This document shows positions 1-10,214 of a stretch of 64,000 bases of DNA, one piece after another. The notes under the pieces were generated by a model. It had not been told where the DNA came from, did no database searches, and saw only the letters and a list, made by a program, of their open reading frames with translations. The stretch's first letter is position 1. Every line of letters starts with the position of its first letter. Position numbers and translations under genes: made by a program. Source of the stretch: Microvelia longipes (Eukaryota > Arthropoda > Insecta > Hemiptera > Veliidae); the NCBI GenBank assembly GCA_018340805.1, contig JACMZG010001914.1, positions 8,855,995-8,919,994 on the forward strand, read 5' to 3'.

Positions 1-396
1 ATTTGTTATTTGACTGTGTTAATTAGTTTTAATTAACTGTGATATTAGTTTTAAGTTTTTGTTTGTTTGTGTAATTATCTAATCAATTATGATTTTGTAC
101 AAAATTTACCTGTGATGCCTACAATGTTAGGTCAAATATATAGCTAAATAATTAGTTTTGTTGTTATTATAAAACTTGAAGCTGTTCTGTTTAAATTTCC
201 TATCAAGATGTGGGAGTTCTATAAAATAAATAGTGCTACAAAAGAGAAATTACTAAAACAATAAAGAGGTTGGGTAATAGTGTAGTTTTTATGACAAGAG
301 AACAGTTATACTTATTATTAAATAGATAATGTTTATTACTTTTCCTCATTTTTACCGAAGTAAATTGAAATTGAAAGCAGCAGGATATACACTTAC
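1..396 (-). other. vasa intron downstream of motif I (partial)
   Basis: This is A+T-rich sequence after the GTAAGT donor of the motif I exon. I see no further helicase exon or recognisable repeat up to the left edge. Confidence 0.6.
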
Positions 397-582
397 AGTT
401 TTTCCGGAACCAGTTTGAGCACAAGCCATTAAATCTCTTCCGCTAGCTATAATAGGAATAGCATTCTTCTGAACTGGTGTTGGCTTAGAGTATTCTGATT
501 TCCTTATGTTTTCAAGTAAAATGGGCCGAAGGTCCGCACTTTCAAATGAACCAATTGGTTCGGGAGGGTTTTCACCTGTCAC
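397..582 (-). other. vasa: vasa coding exon with Q motif and motif I
   Basis: This exon has 186 nt and 62 whole codons (phase 0 at both ends). It begins [11 protein letters not shown] directly after a 'tattctag' acceptor. It ends at AQTGSGKT, before a GTAAGT donor (complement of 391-396). Reading past the donor loses all similarity to helicases, so the intron is real. The Walker A lysine and the Q-motif glutamine are both intact. Confidence 0.93.
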
Positions 583-3500
583 CTAGAATACAAATAAATA
601 ATATTTTATCAAAATATATCGTTTATTCTTTTAAAAAAACTGAATAAAACAAAAATATTAGTATATCATTTGATAATACAGTGTTATGCAAAACATGAAT
701 AGTTGACACAAAAAATAATAATAACACAATAAAGGTGAAAAAAAAACACTATCGGACAGAAAATTAAGTAATGCAAGACTTACATTAACATTAATATAAT
801 CATATTTGTTGAAATGTTCTCCAGTTGATGGACCAGAATGAAACATGAGTTCTTCATCTTCAGTTGGTTCAGGTGGGATATATTTCTCTGGTTTTTTGTC
901 TTCTGATCTGCCCCCTCTACCTCCTCTAGCAGAACCTCGACCACCTGCTAGACAGTAATTTGAACAACAGATGAACTGAACTGCTAAAATATGAGGAACT
1001 AATTTAAGAAATTAGTCTCATTATTTTTCCTCATTTATACTACTTTTCCTCATTTATACAGTAGGTAAATAGGAAAAGTAATGTTTTTTTCCGCAATTCT
1101 TTTCGGTGGGATGTTACCGGAATTATCCGTTTCAGGTGTTCTACAGAGTAGTGGAACAGAAGTCCTACAGAGTAGTTTTACAAAGTTGTCTGTGTGTGTG
1201 TGTGTGTGTATCTGTTATCGTTGAAGCTCCCAGTGTATTTATGCTCAAGATTTGAAACTTTCTACAAAAATCAGTCTTTAGGTGTCCGGAAAATTATTTT
1301 TTTAATTAAATTATTGACTTGCATGAATGAATCATCAAAAAATTTTTAAAACCAATTTGAGATTTGGCACGTTTTTAGCAATATATAAGAACCAAAATTT
1401 GGTTCAAATGTAAGCCTTTACGTAATAAATGAGTACACCAAGTTTTGCCTCAACACGACTTGATTTTTGTTGGATCATAAAACTTATGCAGCATCGAGCG
1501 TGGTCAGTGCCTGGACGGGTGACTGCTGGGAATGAATGGATATATTCACTATATGAGGACAAGAAAAGCGATTTCAAAGCAGGGAGGATGAGCATAGCTA
1601 TTTCGATGTGATGAGGAAAAGTTCCCAGGTACCCAGGAAACAATTTGTTTATGTCTTAATTAATGCATCCATTAATTAAGTTCTCTTACATTGGCAACTC
1701 AAAATAAGAGCCATTAAACTTAAGACCCACCTTTCTATATTAGTTTGACTTAATTCATTGTCATTGCTATTCACAATTATCAACATTTCAGGAGCAGGTA
1801 CTTCTTACATCGTCAGGTTCATCTTTAGAAAGACAATATGCGTAGGGTGCAGGGCCACTATCACTGATAAGAAATTCTAACGAATGGGTGTTCGTTGTTA
1901 AAGTCCTTATGGTTTTTTTTAGTTTTTTTATTTGTAATAATTATTTAAAATTAAAAAGCTTGTATTTACCACAAGTTGAAGAAGCAATCGAAGAATCAGC
2001 TACTGTCGATCCTTGCTGTTGAATATAAATATCCCTGGACTGGTTTCTGCATAACACCATCATCAGCAGGTGGGGGATGATGCCCCGCCTGCTGATGATG
2101 GCGTTATGCCGAAACCAGTCCAGGGATATTTATATCCAACAGCAAGGATCGACAGTAGCTGATTCTTCGATTAATAATTATTTATTTAAACATTTTCTGC
2201 AAGTGCTTTAATTTAATTAATTTTAAGGCTATGTACTCAGTAGAATTAGGAGTCTTTAAAATGAGTAATATAAAGGTGATAATCACAATATAGTGTTTTA
2301 TTTAATTTATTGTACATCAATTTTAAGGAATTAAGTTCCTTGGTAGGTGTCAAAGTAACTTAGTAGGCAGCCATTAACAAATTTAAGTATGTTTGGAAGC
2401 TCGACTACAAGGGATGAGAGTTCCTTAATATAGCAATCAAGGTTTCAAATTGCATACATGAAGTTGTAGATAACTGCTTATTACACATAATACACCAAGA
2501 AATCTTAATATATTATGATAAACAAAGCTAAGTAATCAATTCTAAAGAAATATAATTACTGTTAAATACCTGAAGTGGTTCCCCTAAAAGATTTGGATCT
2601 TTCAAAATAAGCTCTTCCTCTACCCCTTCCTCTTGTTCTTCTTCCTTCATCACTTCTATCAGATTCTTCTCCATCAGATTTACTAATCACACGGGTTCCT
2701 CTCCCTCTACCCCTACCCCGACCTCTACCACGCATATCTCCCTTAAACGAATTTTCCTTGGAATGATTCGCTTTATCGTTAGATTCTGAAAATCTACCAG
2801 ATGAACTTCTTGTCCGACCCCGAGCTCCTCGAGGTGGAGTAGAACGACTCTTTCGGTCCACATTTTTATTTTCTCTATCGGAATCCCAGTCGTCCTCACA
2901 GCCTGCATTTCTCGGTTGTTCTCGTCTTTGATTGCCTCTAAAGCTGCCTCCTCTGCTTGTATTTCTTTTAAAATTTTCACTATTTCCTCTATTAAATCCT
3001 CTACCCCTACCATTTCCCCTTCCTCTATCATTCATATTTTCATTTTTAGCACTTCCACCCCGACCTCTACTATTATTACTAAAATTGGTACTGCCATGAA
3101 ATCCTCTGCCCCCTCTCGAACTGCCTCTACCTCGGCTCGAACTACTTGATTCACCGGTTATTGCTTTCAAATCGCTCTCAGTTGCAAATTTAATAGGCTG
3201 AGGAACATATTCGTCTCGGTCCCAATCTTCATCTGTAAAAATTAAAATAAGTTAACAAAACTCCATTTTATTCAATGCCGATTTAAGTTTTGTAAGAATA
3301 AAATGGTACGGTAAGAACAACCAATAAAACCAAGAAGAAGGGATATTAAATCATAAAGTAAGAATCATTTTCTGTTAAAATTCCTTAAATCAGTTTACAG
3401 GTGAGAATGAATTATTTGCTTCGTAGGAAAGAAGAAAGTTTTCCAAAAGTTATTTGATGAAAAACGGTAATATTTAATACATACAGCGTATCAGGGGAGA

Positions 3501-3842
3501 TTCCATCTCCCTAGTTCTAGCGTATGCGATCGGTTCCCCTCCGCATGGTTCATATAGCTTATATTACCGTATTGAGAGATCGTATCCAATACGATCTGCG
3601 GATCTAGAAGTGCGTGTGAACGAACTATATGTTACTATGGTTTTGAGAGCCCAAAATACTTAAGTAAAGTCACTTGTTGATTTTATCCCACTATATTTTT
3701 GACAGCCCGAAATACGTAAGTAAAGTCACTTGTTGATTCAATTCATCTAAAATAGCAAGTAAATATAACATTAAACAAAAAACCCCACGTTCATTTACCC
3801 GATCCAGCTCATGATAAAAAAACTTGACATATTACCTGACAT
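397..3842 (-). CDS. vasa: Vasa/DDX4-type DEAD-box RNA helicase, 5' part of gene (partial)
   Basis: Vasa is an ATP-dependent RNA helicase of germ granules, acting in germ-cell specification, translation control and the piRNA pathway. In gene order the coding pieces are 3836-3842, 2570-3232, 784-944 and 397-582. They total 1017 nt, exactly 339 codons, with consistent phases 1, 1 and 0 at the three junctions. The product starts MSDEDWD and runs through about 220 residues of low-complexity RGG/RGRG repeats. An acidic EDDWDSD patch follows, then a [11 protein letters not shown] segment, the pre-helicase [11 protein letters not shown] region, the Q motif ([11 protein letters not shown]) and motif I (AQTGSGKT). 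No CCHC zinc knuckles are seen in the N-terminus. Motifs Ia to VI, including DEAD, must lie beyond position 1. The MSD-acid-W start and RGG tail resemble known insect Vasa; the close paralogue Belle/DDX3 is less likely because of the [10 protein letters not shown] and [12 protein letters not shown] context. The introns carry many repeats. Confidence 0.9.
784..944 (-). other. vasa: vasa coding exon, linker between RGG tail and helicase core
   Basis: This exon has 161 nt. Two bases complete a glycine codon split with the previous exon, then 53 codons follow. It ends INVN before a GTAAGT donor (778-783). The best acceptor is 'ctgtctagcag', because only that cut keeps frame with the upstream exon's TCA-G end. 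It encodes more RGG, then [19 protein letters not shown] and the [15 protein letters not shown] region that precedes the core in Vasa proteins. The intron downstream (583-783) is only 201 bp. Confidence 0.9.
1041..1634 (+). mobile_element. family A element (HINE/Helentron-like), copy A1, inside vasa intron
   Basis: It starts TACTTTTCCTCATTTATAC, runs through a (GT)n tract at about 1190, the 'gtttatgct' and 'gaaactttctacaaaaatcag' blocks and 'gagcgtggtcagtgcctg'. It ends 'gatgaggaaaagttcccaggtacc'. The two ends carry the inverted 12-mer ACTTTTCCTCAT/ATGAGGAAAAGT. The same layout recurs about 18 times in the window. A partial extra 5' end (1021-1040) precedes it. No coding capacity. Confidence 0.75.
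1948..2171. mobile_element. palindromic element P1 with 13-bp target duplication
   Basis: Arms of 88 bp at 1988-2075 and 2083-2170 are inverted copies with a few mismatches around a 7-base centre. The unit is flanked by the direct repeat TAATAATTATTTA at 1935-1947 and 2172-2184, so it looks like an insertion. The phrase 'ctgatgatggcgttatgcc' resembles the 3' untranslated signature of Penelope-like elements. A diverged copy lies at 34863-35008. It sits in the 1.6-kb vasa intron and would fold into a long hairpin in the pre-mRNA. Confidence 0.75.
2570..3232 (-). other. vasa: vasa coding exon, long RGG-rich disordered tail
   Basis: This exon has 663 nt: 2 nt, 220 codons and 1 nt. It starts after a 'ttttacag' acceptor and ends TCA-G before a GTATTT donor (2564-2569). 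It encodes an acidic [15 protein letters not shown] start, then many RGG, RGRG and SRGG repeats with serine-, asparagine- and glutamate-rich spacers. Such tails are sites of arginine dimethylation bound by Tudor proteins and drive germ-granule condensation in the family. Other-frame readings of this exon are artefacts of the RG-rich codons. Confidence 0.9.
3440..3628 (+). repeat. family B repeat, copy B1, in first vasa intron
   Basis: About 190 bp, from 'ttccaaaagttatttgatga' to 'gtgtgaacgaac', recurs at 37707-37975 with the same order of landmarks ('acatacagcgtat', 'ctagttctagcgtatgcgat', 'ttaccgtattgagaga', 'ccaatacgatc'). No open frame. Class unknown. Confidence 0.7.
3836..3842 (-). other. 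vasa: predicted vasa start exon (7 coding bases: ATG TCA G)
   Basis: The minus strand reads 'aaaagATGTCAG' followed by a GTAATA donor. Joined to the next exon it gives [10 protein letters not shown], in phase (1 nt + 2 nt), and this matches the MSD-acid-W start known for insect Vasa. The coding piece is too small to be found by open-frame searches. The untranslated part would extend rightwards from 3843; no TATA box or second upstream exon is obvious. A different start exon remains possible. Confidence 0.6.
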
Positions 3843-4134
3843 CTTTTTATCGTAAGTATTCCTTGAGACTTGAGCAATGTACAGCAGTGAATACCACTGA
3901 AATATTACCACGATAATAGGTCGGTAATAATTGTCATATATTCATAAAAATAATTACGAATGTCAATAACCGGTCGTATTTACACGTTAGGGATGAAACC
4001 TTTTTGATACCTACTTCAAGGCTAATAGATAGCAGAAGTAAATTTTTGAAGTTGGCACCACTGACTGGGGTTAAGTTGAGTGTAAAATGAAATGAAAAAC
4101 TTATTTACACTGCTGACAAGGAGAAGAAGAAACA

Positions 4135-4510
4135 GGGATGTCACCGGAATTAACCGTTTCAGGTGTTTTTAAGCGTAGCGAATTCGATGTGATGAGGAAA
4201 AGTTCCGTGATACCGCGTAACCATTTTTTTACTATTCCTCATATATACCGGTTTGCAAATATCCGAAACTTCGATAATTATCCGTTTCAGGTGTTTTTAA
4301 GATTCCTGAGTGGTTTTCTCAAAGTAGTCTGTACTGTCTGTATATATGTGTGTGTGTGTATGTGTGAGTATCTGTTATCACCGTAGCTCCTAGTGTATTT
4401 ATGCTAGAGAGTTGAAACGTTGTACAAAATCAATCTACCGCAATATTTGTGCTATGGGGAAAATATTTTTTTATATCGCGATTAACCCGCAATAATGACT
4501 CAGGAAAAAA
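4135..4510 (+). mobile_element. two family A remnants in tandem (A2a, A2b)
   Basis: 4135-4225 is a collapsed copy: 'accggaattaaccgtttcag' is joined straight to the 3' end 'gaattcgatgtgatgaggaaaagttccg', so the middle is missing. A second copy starts at about 4231 (TACTATTCCTCATATATACCG) with its (GT)n tract at 4345-4370. It runs to 'attaacccgcaataatgact', where similarity stops. Confidence 0.65.
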
Positions 4511-5929
4511 AAGAAAGTTGGAGACTGCAAACAAGGATAATTTTGTCGGACAGTTCCCTGGAAAGTGTTGGAAACTGCAAAAAGAATCGAATAAGTGTTG
4601 CCGCCGTGTCGTGTCCTCACACCCGGCTGGTTTGAATCTCATACACGAATGTTTTGATGGTTTAATCTAAATTAAGCAAAATAGGAGCACTATTCAAAGA
4701 TTTTGCTGTATTTGGTTGTAGACTATTATTGCTGAATCGCGAGAAAATTATTGGTAAAAGTGCATTATTTAAAAAAAAGATTGTATAATTTTGATAAAAT
4801 AAACTCTTGATATACTTTTGATTTAAATATAGCCTCACATTAAACTTTTCCAAATTAAGAATACTATTTTAAATACTTTAAAAATATCGACAGCACTAAC
4901 TTCAATAGTCACACAAGTATAAATAAGTTTAAATCGACAAACGCAATACAACTTAAAAAATCAATTTATAGCTGATAATGAGACAAAAATATTGATTATA
5001 CTACTCCAAACCAAAAAGCAGAATTCATTACTAGATAAGAAAAGTGCAAATTCATTGAATCGGAGCAATAAGAATAAGAATAAGAATAAGAATGCTTTAT
5101 TGTTTTTTTTAATTATACATATAAAATAATTTAAAAAACCAACTTAACTTAAAAAATATTATTTAAGGAGATAAAATTAAGATCATACAAAAAAAAACAA
5201 AAAGGGGGTAGTCAAAAGTTATTTTTTTAAGGAAAAAATAACTTTTGTTCTTCCCTACCTCCCTTATAATAACAATAGATTAAAATTCAAACATTTTTTA
5301 ACAGAGAATACCTATACTAATTAATTTGAGCATTATTCTTACAATTTAGTAAAATAGGATATGTTAGCACTGAGTAATATAAATGGTAACAATAAATTAT
5401 TATTATTTTTTAAATTTTTATTTAAAAAAAAAAGAAGTCAGTAAAGATATTTCAATATTAAAGATAAATATTATGCTACCACATCATCAGTAAACTTAAA
5501 GAAATTGGAAAGATTTAGATTTAAAGATGGGGTGCATAGCCAATAGTACAAGATTCGAATTATGAACCAAACTAATAATAATGTCATAACTATAAAAAAA
5601 CTAAAAATGATGAGATCATAATACTAAGATTAAAAAAAATGTTATCACATTATCAAAACATCACATTATAAAAAAAAAGTAATACAATGATGATACTAAT
5701 AAATGAAGCATCTCATTAGCAAGTTCAGAATAATTATTAATACAAAAATACTTATAAAATTCAGATGAATACAAAACATATAAATACAAGATATTACAGA
5801 TATATAAAAAAATACTATTTAATATAAGTATTTTAAGTATAACAAAAAGAAATCAATTAATTTAACTCCAAGGAGAAAATTTATTTTAAATATTAAACAT
5901 TATAAATTTTGATAAATTATAATTTAACA
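4511..5929. other. A+T-rich intergenic stretch with a LINE-tail-like microsatellite
   Basis: No gene is seen. A (AATAAG)n run at 5068-5090 followed by 'aatgctttattg' looks like the reversed 3' tail of a non-LTR element. 4511-4670 holds a short open frame on each strand, without recognisable domains. 5100-5930 is nearly pure A/T with no clear repeat. Confidence 0.4.
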
Positions 5930-6256
5930 ATATGGCGGTTTCCAAGATATTAACGAAAACATAAAAAAACGGGACACGTTTTGGTCCACTACGATCCCAC
6001 TTGTGATGTAAAGTTAGAGGACATTAAAAAAAATAAAATAAAAATAATGTACTTTTGCCAATCACATTTTCGTGACCCAAAAATAATTTTCTGCAACCCA
6101 AGGGGTTGATAATAACTGTTCTAATAGTCCAAGAGTCGGCCCTGAAAAAATGTAACTCATTTTGTACTACATCAAACCAAATATTTCTGAAAATATACCT
6201 TAAATTATGAAGAAAAAACTTAGTCTGCCTATTCAGAGTGGATAGGCAGACTCATC
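5930..6256. repeat. fragments of families Q and L
   Basis: 5935-5995 ('ccaagatattaacgaaaac ... gttttggtccacta') returns in reverse at 45980-46035. 6124-6256 ('aatagtccaagagtcgg ... cagagtgga') matches one terminal arm of the long-TIR element at 39741-40867. It ends in a small palindrome, AGTCTGCCTAT/ATAGGCAGACT, at about 6222-6252. Confidence 0.55.
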
Positions 6257-6418
6257 CACTCTGATCAGTATCGTGAGATATCAATCGTGTCTGTGACGTA
6301 ATCACTGTTTTCCTCCGCATTTATAACGCCGCAAAGTACACACATTACACTATTACAATACACTATTTCGAACGTTAATCATAATCAAAAAAATAATACT
6401 TAAAAACCCTGTTTCAGG

Positions 6419-8340
6419 TAAAATAGCATATAAACCAAGTAGGGAAACTCCTGTACTAACCTGTGTAATTCAGACATGCGTGATAGCTGGCTCAAAAATA
6501 AAAATAGCTAAAATAGGAATAACTGCGCATGCGCCTCTTAGGATTTACGGTTTTTTACTTAGTTTTATTGGCAACCCTGATAACATAAGGTGAGTTTTCC
6601 TTTTTGTCGTGTTTTCTTACTTTAATATGTACGTGTTAGTTTAATGACTTTGTATTAAATTCTGTGAAATAATTGTTACAATAAATTAGTTAAAGAAAAA
6701 GAGAAACTACAGTAAAGGTAAATAACATGTTTTTATTAAGATTTTGAAGAACATACAGACGACAGTGTATCACCTTAAATGTAACATAAAAGTACGATTC
6801 CTTTTATTATATTCAGAAGTTTTAGGTTAAAGTTTTTAAACTAATAATTACAATTAATAATTGAAGGGAAAAATATTCAAAAATGTTTGGTTACAGTGGT
6901 TAAATTACTAATTATAATTAATATTTGAAGGGGGAAAACAAACATGACTCGCAAAAATGTACTAAATTAAGTTGTGCACTCGAAAAAAAAGTTTAATTAG
7001 CCGCTCGTTTTAAGTTATTTAAACAAACCTATTATTTAAAGATTCGCACTTAAACCTCAATTGGATGTGACAAAACGTATTTCTTACACAATTTATTAAC
7101 ATTTCAAGTATAAAATTTATTTGTACAACTTAGTAAAGTTGTACAAATAAATGCAATAAAAACAAAAAAGTTGAAAACCGTAAATAGTTGTTTACATTTA
7201 CGCCCATACAAAAATTTGAGCCAAGTCCCTGGTGGACAAAATGTGAACTACATGCCAGGTCTGACAGAAATCTTGTTATCTGCTCACGGCAGGAAATTAG
7301 AGCATTACTGAACTAATTTTAGGCGAGAAAGTAGCGTTTCCCAGATCGGCTGGTAATTAGTCATGAATGACTGCACTTTACCTGCCTAGGCAGGAAAGTA
7401 GCATTTCCCAGCCGCCCCTGCCTATGCTGGTAAAGAAAGTTAATAGATAATATTTATAAACATGATTAGTTAATAATAAAAAGCCTATTGAATTTATTTA
7501 ATAATTTATATAATGAATAATTACATTATTTAACTAATTAAAATTAAAATAAAACAGTTTTGTAATGTAAATCTTTAATTAGAAATAAATTTTATTGATT
7601 ATTTTAAAGGCAACACTTTTTGTCTTGGGTTTATTATCTCATCTTTTTTTGTCAAGTCATCTACTACTTTTATCATACGAACCCGTATTTAATACAGTTT
7701 AAAAGTTAGTTTATTCTATAGCGGTTCTCTAGCGTTTGTGATGAATATCGTCGAAGATATAGACGAACTTTTCGAACATACCTCGTCGGATGTTTTGGAA
7801 ATAGCTACAAATGCCAAAGAGAGCCTACTACCCGGCAAATCAGGAAGTAGGTATCTCAAAGCATATGAAGTGTTCAAAGAATGGTGCTCAGAGAAAAAAG
7901 TTAAGAATGTAAGTGAAACGTTGTGTTAGCGTATTAAAAAGTACTGTCAAACACAAAATCGAGCGCTACTCTGTTGTCAACTTTCTCGATGATAAGATCT
8001 GTATTATCAGTCAAAGAAAATGTAAATATAAAACATTATACAAACGTAATAAGTTTTTCACGAATGCTAGTTTTGATTTATTACTGTTCGCAGATAAAAT
8101 ATTGAGTGGAACGAGGCAGGAAAGGAAACATTACTGACTCGTATATTTGCCTTCCTCGGCTTCGTCTCGTCAGTCAAAATGAAAATTACCTGCCTCGGCT
8201 TCGCCTCTGCAGGTAATTTAAATAGCACACCCTCCCCTTCGGCTCGGAGGCTAACTTCGATACTAGTCAGTAATATTCCATTTTCCTGCCTAGTTACACA
8301 AATAACTATTGTTTCCCTATTTGGTTTACATATTACTTTA
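6419..8340 (+). mobile_element. family C element, full-length candidate with TIRs and tyrosine-recombinase fragment
   Basis: The left end reads TAAAATAGCATATAAACC and the right end, inverted, TAAAGTAATATGTAAACC. The next 12 bases (AARTAGGGAAAC) also match. Flanks carry GTTTCAGG (6411-6418) and GTTTCCGG (8341-8348), a likely 8-bp target duplication with one change; followed by TAA it extends to 11 bp. Copy C2 (31194-31985) matches about 800 bp of the left part. The right part contains a decayed tyrosine-recombinase fragment. Direct linkage of TIRs and that gene is inferred from position only. Confidence 0.55.
7741..8075 (+). pseudogene. tyrosine recombinase fragment (Crypton/DIRS-like), N-terminal DNA-binding part
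   Basis: The open part reads MNIVEDIDELFEHTSSD and then LLPGKSGSRYLKAYEVFKEW. This is the core-binding (SAM-like) start typical of Crypton-type tyrosine recombinases in invertebrates. Similarity continues after a frameshift at about 7918 in another frame (VLAY, then KVLSNTKSSATLLSTFSMIRS and NIKHYTNVISF), with one stop after VLAY. The catalytic domain with R..HxxR..Y is absent, so it is dead. Tyrosine recombinases integrate circular DNA without DDE chemistry. The family call is from memory of the motif pattern; a DIRS-type origin is the alternative. Confidence 0.6.
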
Positions 8341-8729
8341 GTTTCCGGTAATGTTTTATTTCAAAAGAATTGGGGTTTAGAGACACAATTATGTTTAATT
8401 AAGCTTGTCACGCATAATACTTGTTAGAGGGGTCTAATTTTAACTAGAGAAGTATTAATTATTTTAGCAAGCTTAATTTTAATTCCATATTTAATAAAAT
8501 TAAATCTAATAAATTAAAAGTTTAATAAATAATTTTTTTTTAATTAAATAAATTAATATAAACTTAATTTAATACAATAAATGAGTATGTATAATATAAA
8601 CTTATGTTTATTAATTTAAATGAAATTTTCAACTAAGCTATTATATGTGTAATCTTCTGTACTGCTTTAGGGCCCTGTTCAAGTTTGTTAAGGGCCTCCT
8701 GAGGCCCTAATCTTCCGTTTGGGACCTTT

Positions 8730-9792
8730 AAATAAATAAATAAAAATCTTTATTTGCATAAATACTAATACAAGTACAATGGCAAATCGTCAAAAGTACA
8801 AAAATTAGAAGTAATATAAATTACTCTAACATAATTTTATTAATTTTATTAGAGAAGTACTCATTAATACTATAAAAAGGCTGCTCTGTCAAGGCTTTTT
8901 TTACGGCCTTTTAGAAATTATCTATTGGCAGCTCTTGAATTTTTACATTTAAGTGATTAAAAAGTTTAACCCCCAATACACTATGACCCACTTCTGACTT
9001 CTTAAGTCTATGAGTTGGTATTTGTAAGTAAATTTTTATTCTTTGAATTATATCTATGATTATCACTATTGGGTTTAAATTTATTTAAGTTCTTTTTAAT
9101 AAAGAGCACGGAATTAAAATAAAAAGATTTATGACAGTCATTATTGCCAGTCTCTTAAAGGAAGATTGACAGTGTGAACCAGGTTTGGCTCCCGTTATTC
9201 TTCTAATTATCTTTTTTTTTTTATAAATAAGCAATGGATCTAAATTGACGTGTCCCCAGGCAATAATAGCATAATTTAACCTGCTCTGAACAAGAGATTT
9301 GTAGACAAGCACAAGAGTTTCTTCAGGTAACAAGTCTTTTAACTTTCTAAAAACAAATAAGTACCTAGCAATAGTTTTAGTCATTGTTGTAACATGGTCT
9401 CTCCAATTTAATTTACCGTCAATAGTGACTCCCAGAAATTTTACTGGTTGTTGTTTGTAATCAAGTCGGAGATTTATGATTAATGACTGTGTTTTATCTT
9501 TATTTAGTATAAAGTCATTGCTACTAAACCAATATTCCATTTTACTTAATCTTTGATCTCCTATTTTTTTTCAGCTTAGTTTCGTCGGAATGGCGGTGAG
9601 TCAGGTTGGAATCATCTGCAAAGGTAGGTAAGTCTTTTATTATCTTTTCTGTATTAGTTAGGTCCATGAACATTGGCATATCATTCGTGCTTAGAAGGTA
9701 AAGAGTAGGGCCTAAAATGGATCCCTGTGGAACCCCTTTATTAATTAATTTATGTTCTGAACATACATTGTTGTGTTCTACGTATTGCACTC
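8730..9792 (-). mobile_element. 5'-truncated LINE (non-LTR retrotransposon)
   Basis: The element runs right to left. Reverse-transcriptase remnants (9085-9790) are followed by an A+T-rich 3' region, ending in a (TTTA)n tail seen as 'aaataaataaataaa' at 8730. The left neighbour 'gggcctcctgaggccctaa' and the right neighbour at 9900-10097 look like parts of one older hAT-like element that the LINE may have split. Confidence 0.7.
9085..9790 (-). pseudogene. LINE reverse transcriptase, C-terminal half (broken)
   Basis: 9542-9790 encodes GVPQGSILGPTLYLL and the catalytic FADD box (TFADDSNL). 9085-9540 is the thumb/connection region in a shifted frame: VKFLGVTIDGKLNWRDHV, LVYKSLVQSRLNYAIIAWG and KKIIRRITGAKPGSHC. 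This order is that of Jockey/CR1-like non-LTR polymerases, which copy RNA into DNA at a nicked target. The frame shift at about 9541 and the missing N-terminus (endonuclease and RT motifs 1-3) show that it is non-functional. Confidence 0.85.
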
Positions 9793-9899
9793 AATGTTAA
9801 AGGAATTCTTTTTCCTTTTTTAAAGATCCATGTATAAAGAATGGGGGCTTTAAATTACCTAAATTTAGGTAACAAATTAAGATTATTTTCAATTCCTCA

Positions 9900-10097
9900 A
9901 AACATTTGTCTCTAAGGGATTTTTAGGCCCTCCCTTAGTGTATTGGGCCCCTGTGTCTCTTGTGTTATAAATATATCAAATATTAAATATGTTAATAGTT
10001 TTTTTAATTTTCATTGTTTTTTCTTTAAATGTATTTTTCCCCAAGGGGTGCAAGGAGGGCTGCCGCCTTTGCCCTCGATGGCCACCCCGCCCCTGAT
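9900..10097 (-). mobile_element. probable hAT-type terminal fragment
   Basis: Read on the minus strand, the end is CAGGGGCGGGGTGGCCATCG, followed by a run of 'ggc' and 'ccct' motifs. A CAGGGGCGG start is typical of hAT terminal repeats. 'ttaggccctcccttagtgta' (9925-9950) echoes 'gggcctcctgaggccctaa' at 8691. No transposase or matching 8-bp duplication was found. Confidence 0.4.
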
Positions 10098-10214
10098 AAT
10101 AAAAACAGAACCGTTTAGTAACTGTTCAAGCCAGAAGTGAGTCAAGTATAATAAGGAGTGTATAAAAATGTCTATAATATAATAAATATTTACCTTTTCA
10201 CTCGGACTCCATTC

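Noticed and set aside
2687..3149. Long open frames in other frames and on the plus strand within the RGG exon
   Set aside because: Glycine/arginine-rich codons keep other frames open by composition. Only the frame phased with the Vasa helicase exons makes sense.
4449..4670. Short frame in a relatively G+C-rich spot after A2b
   Set aside because: No domain is seen, and the opposite strand is equally open. Probably chance.
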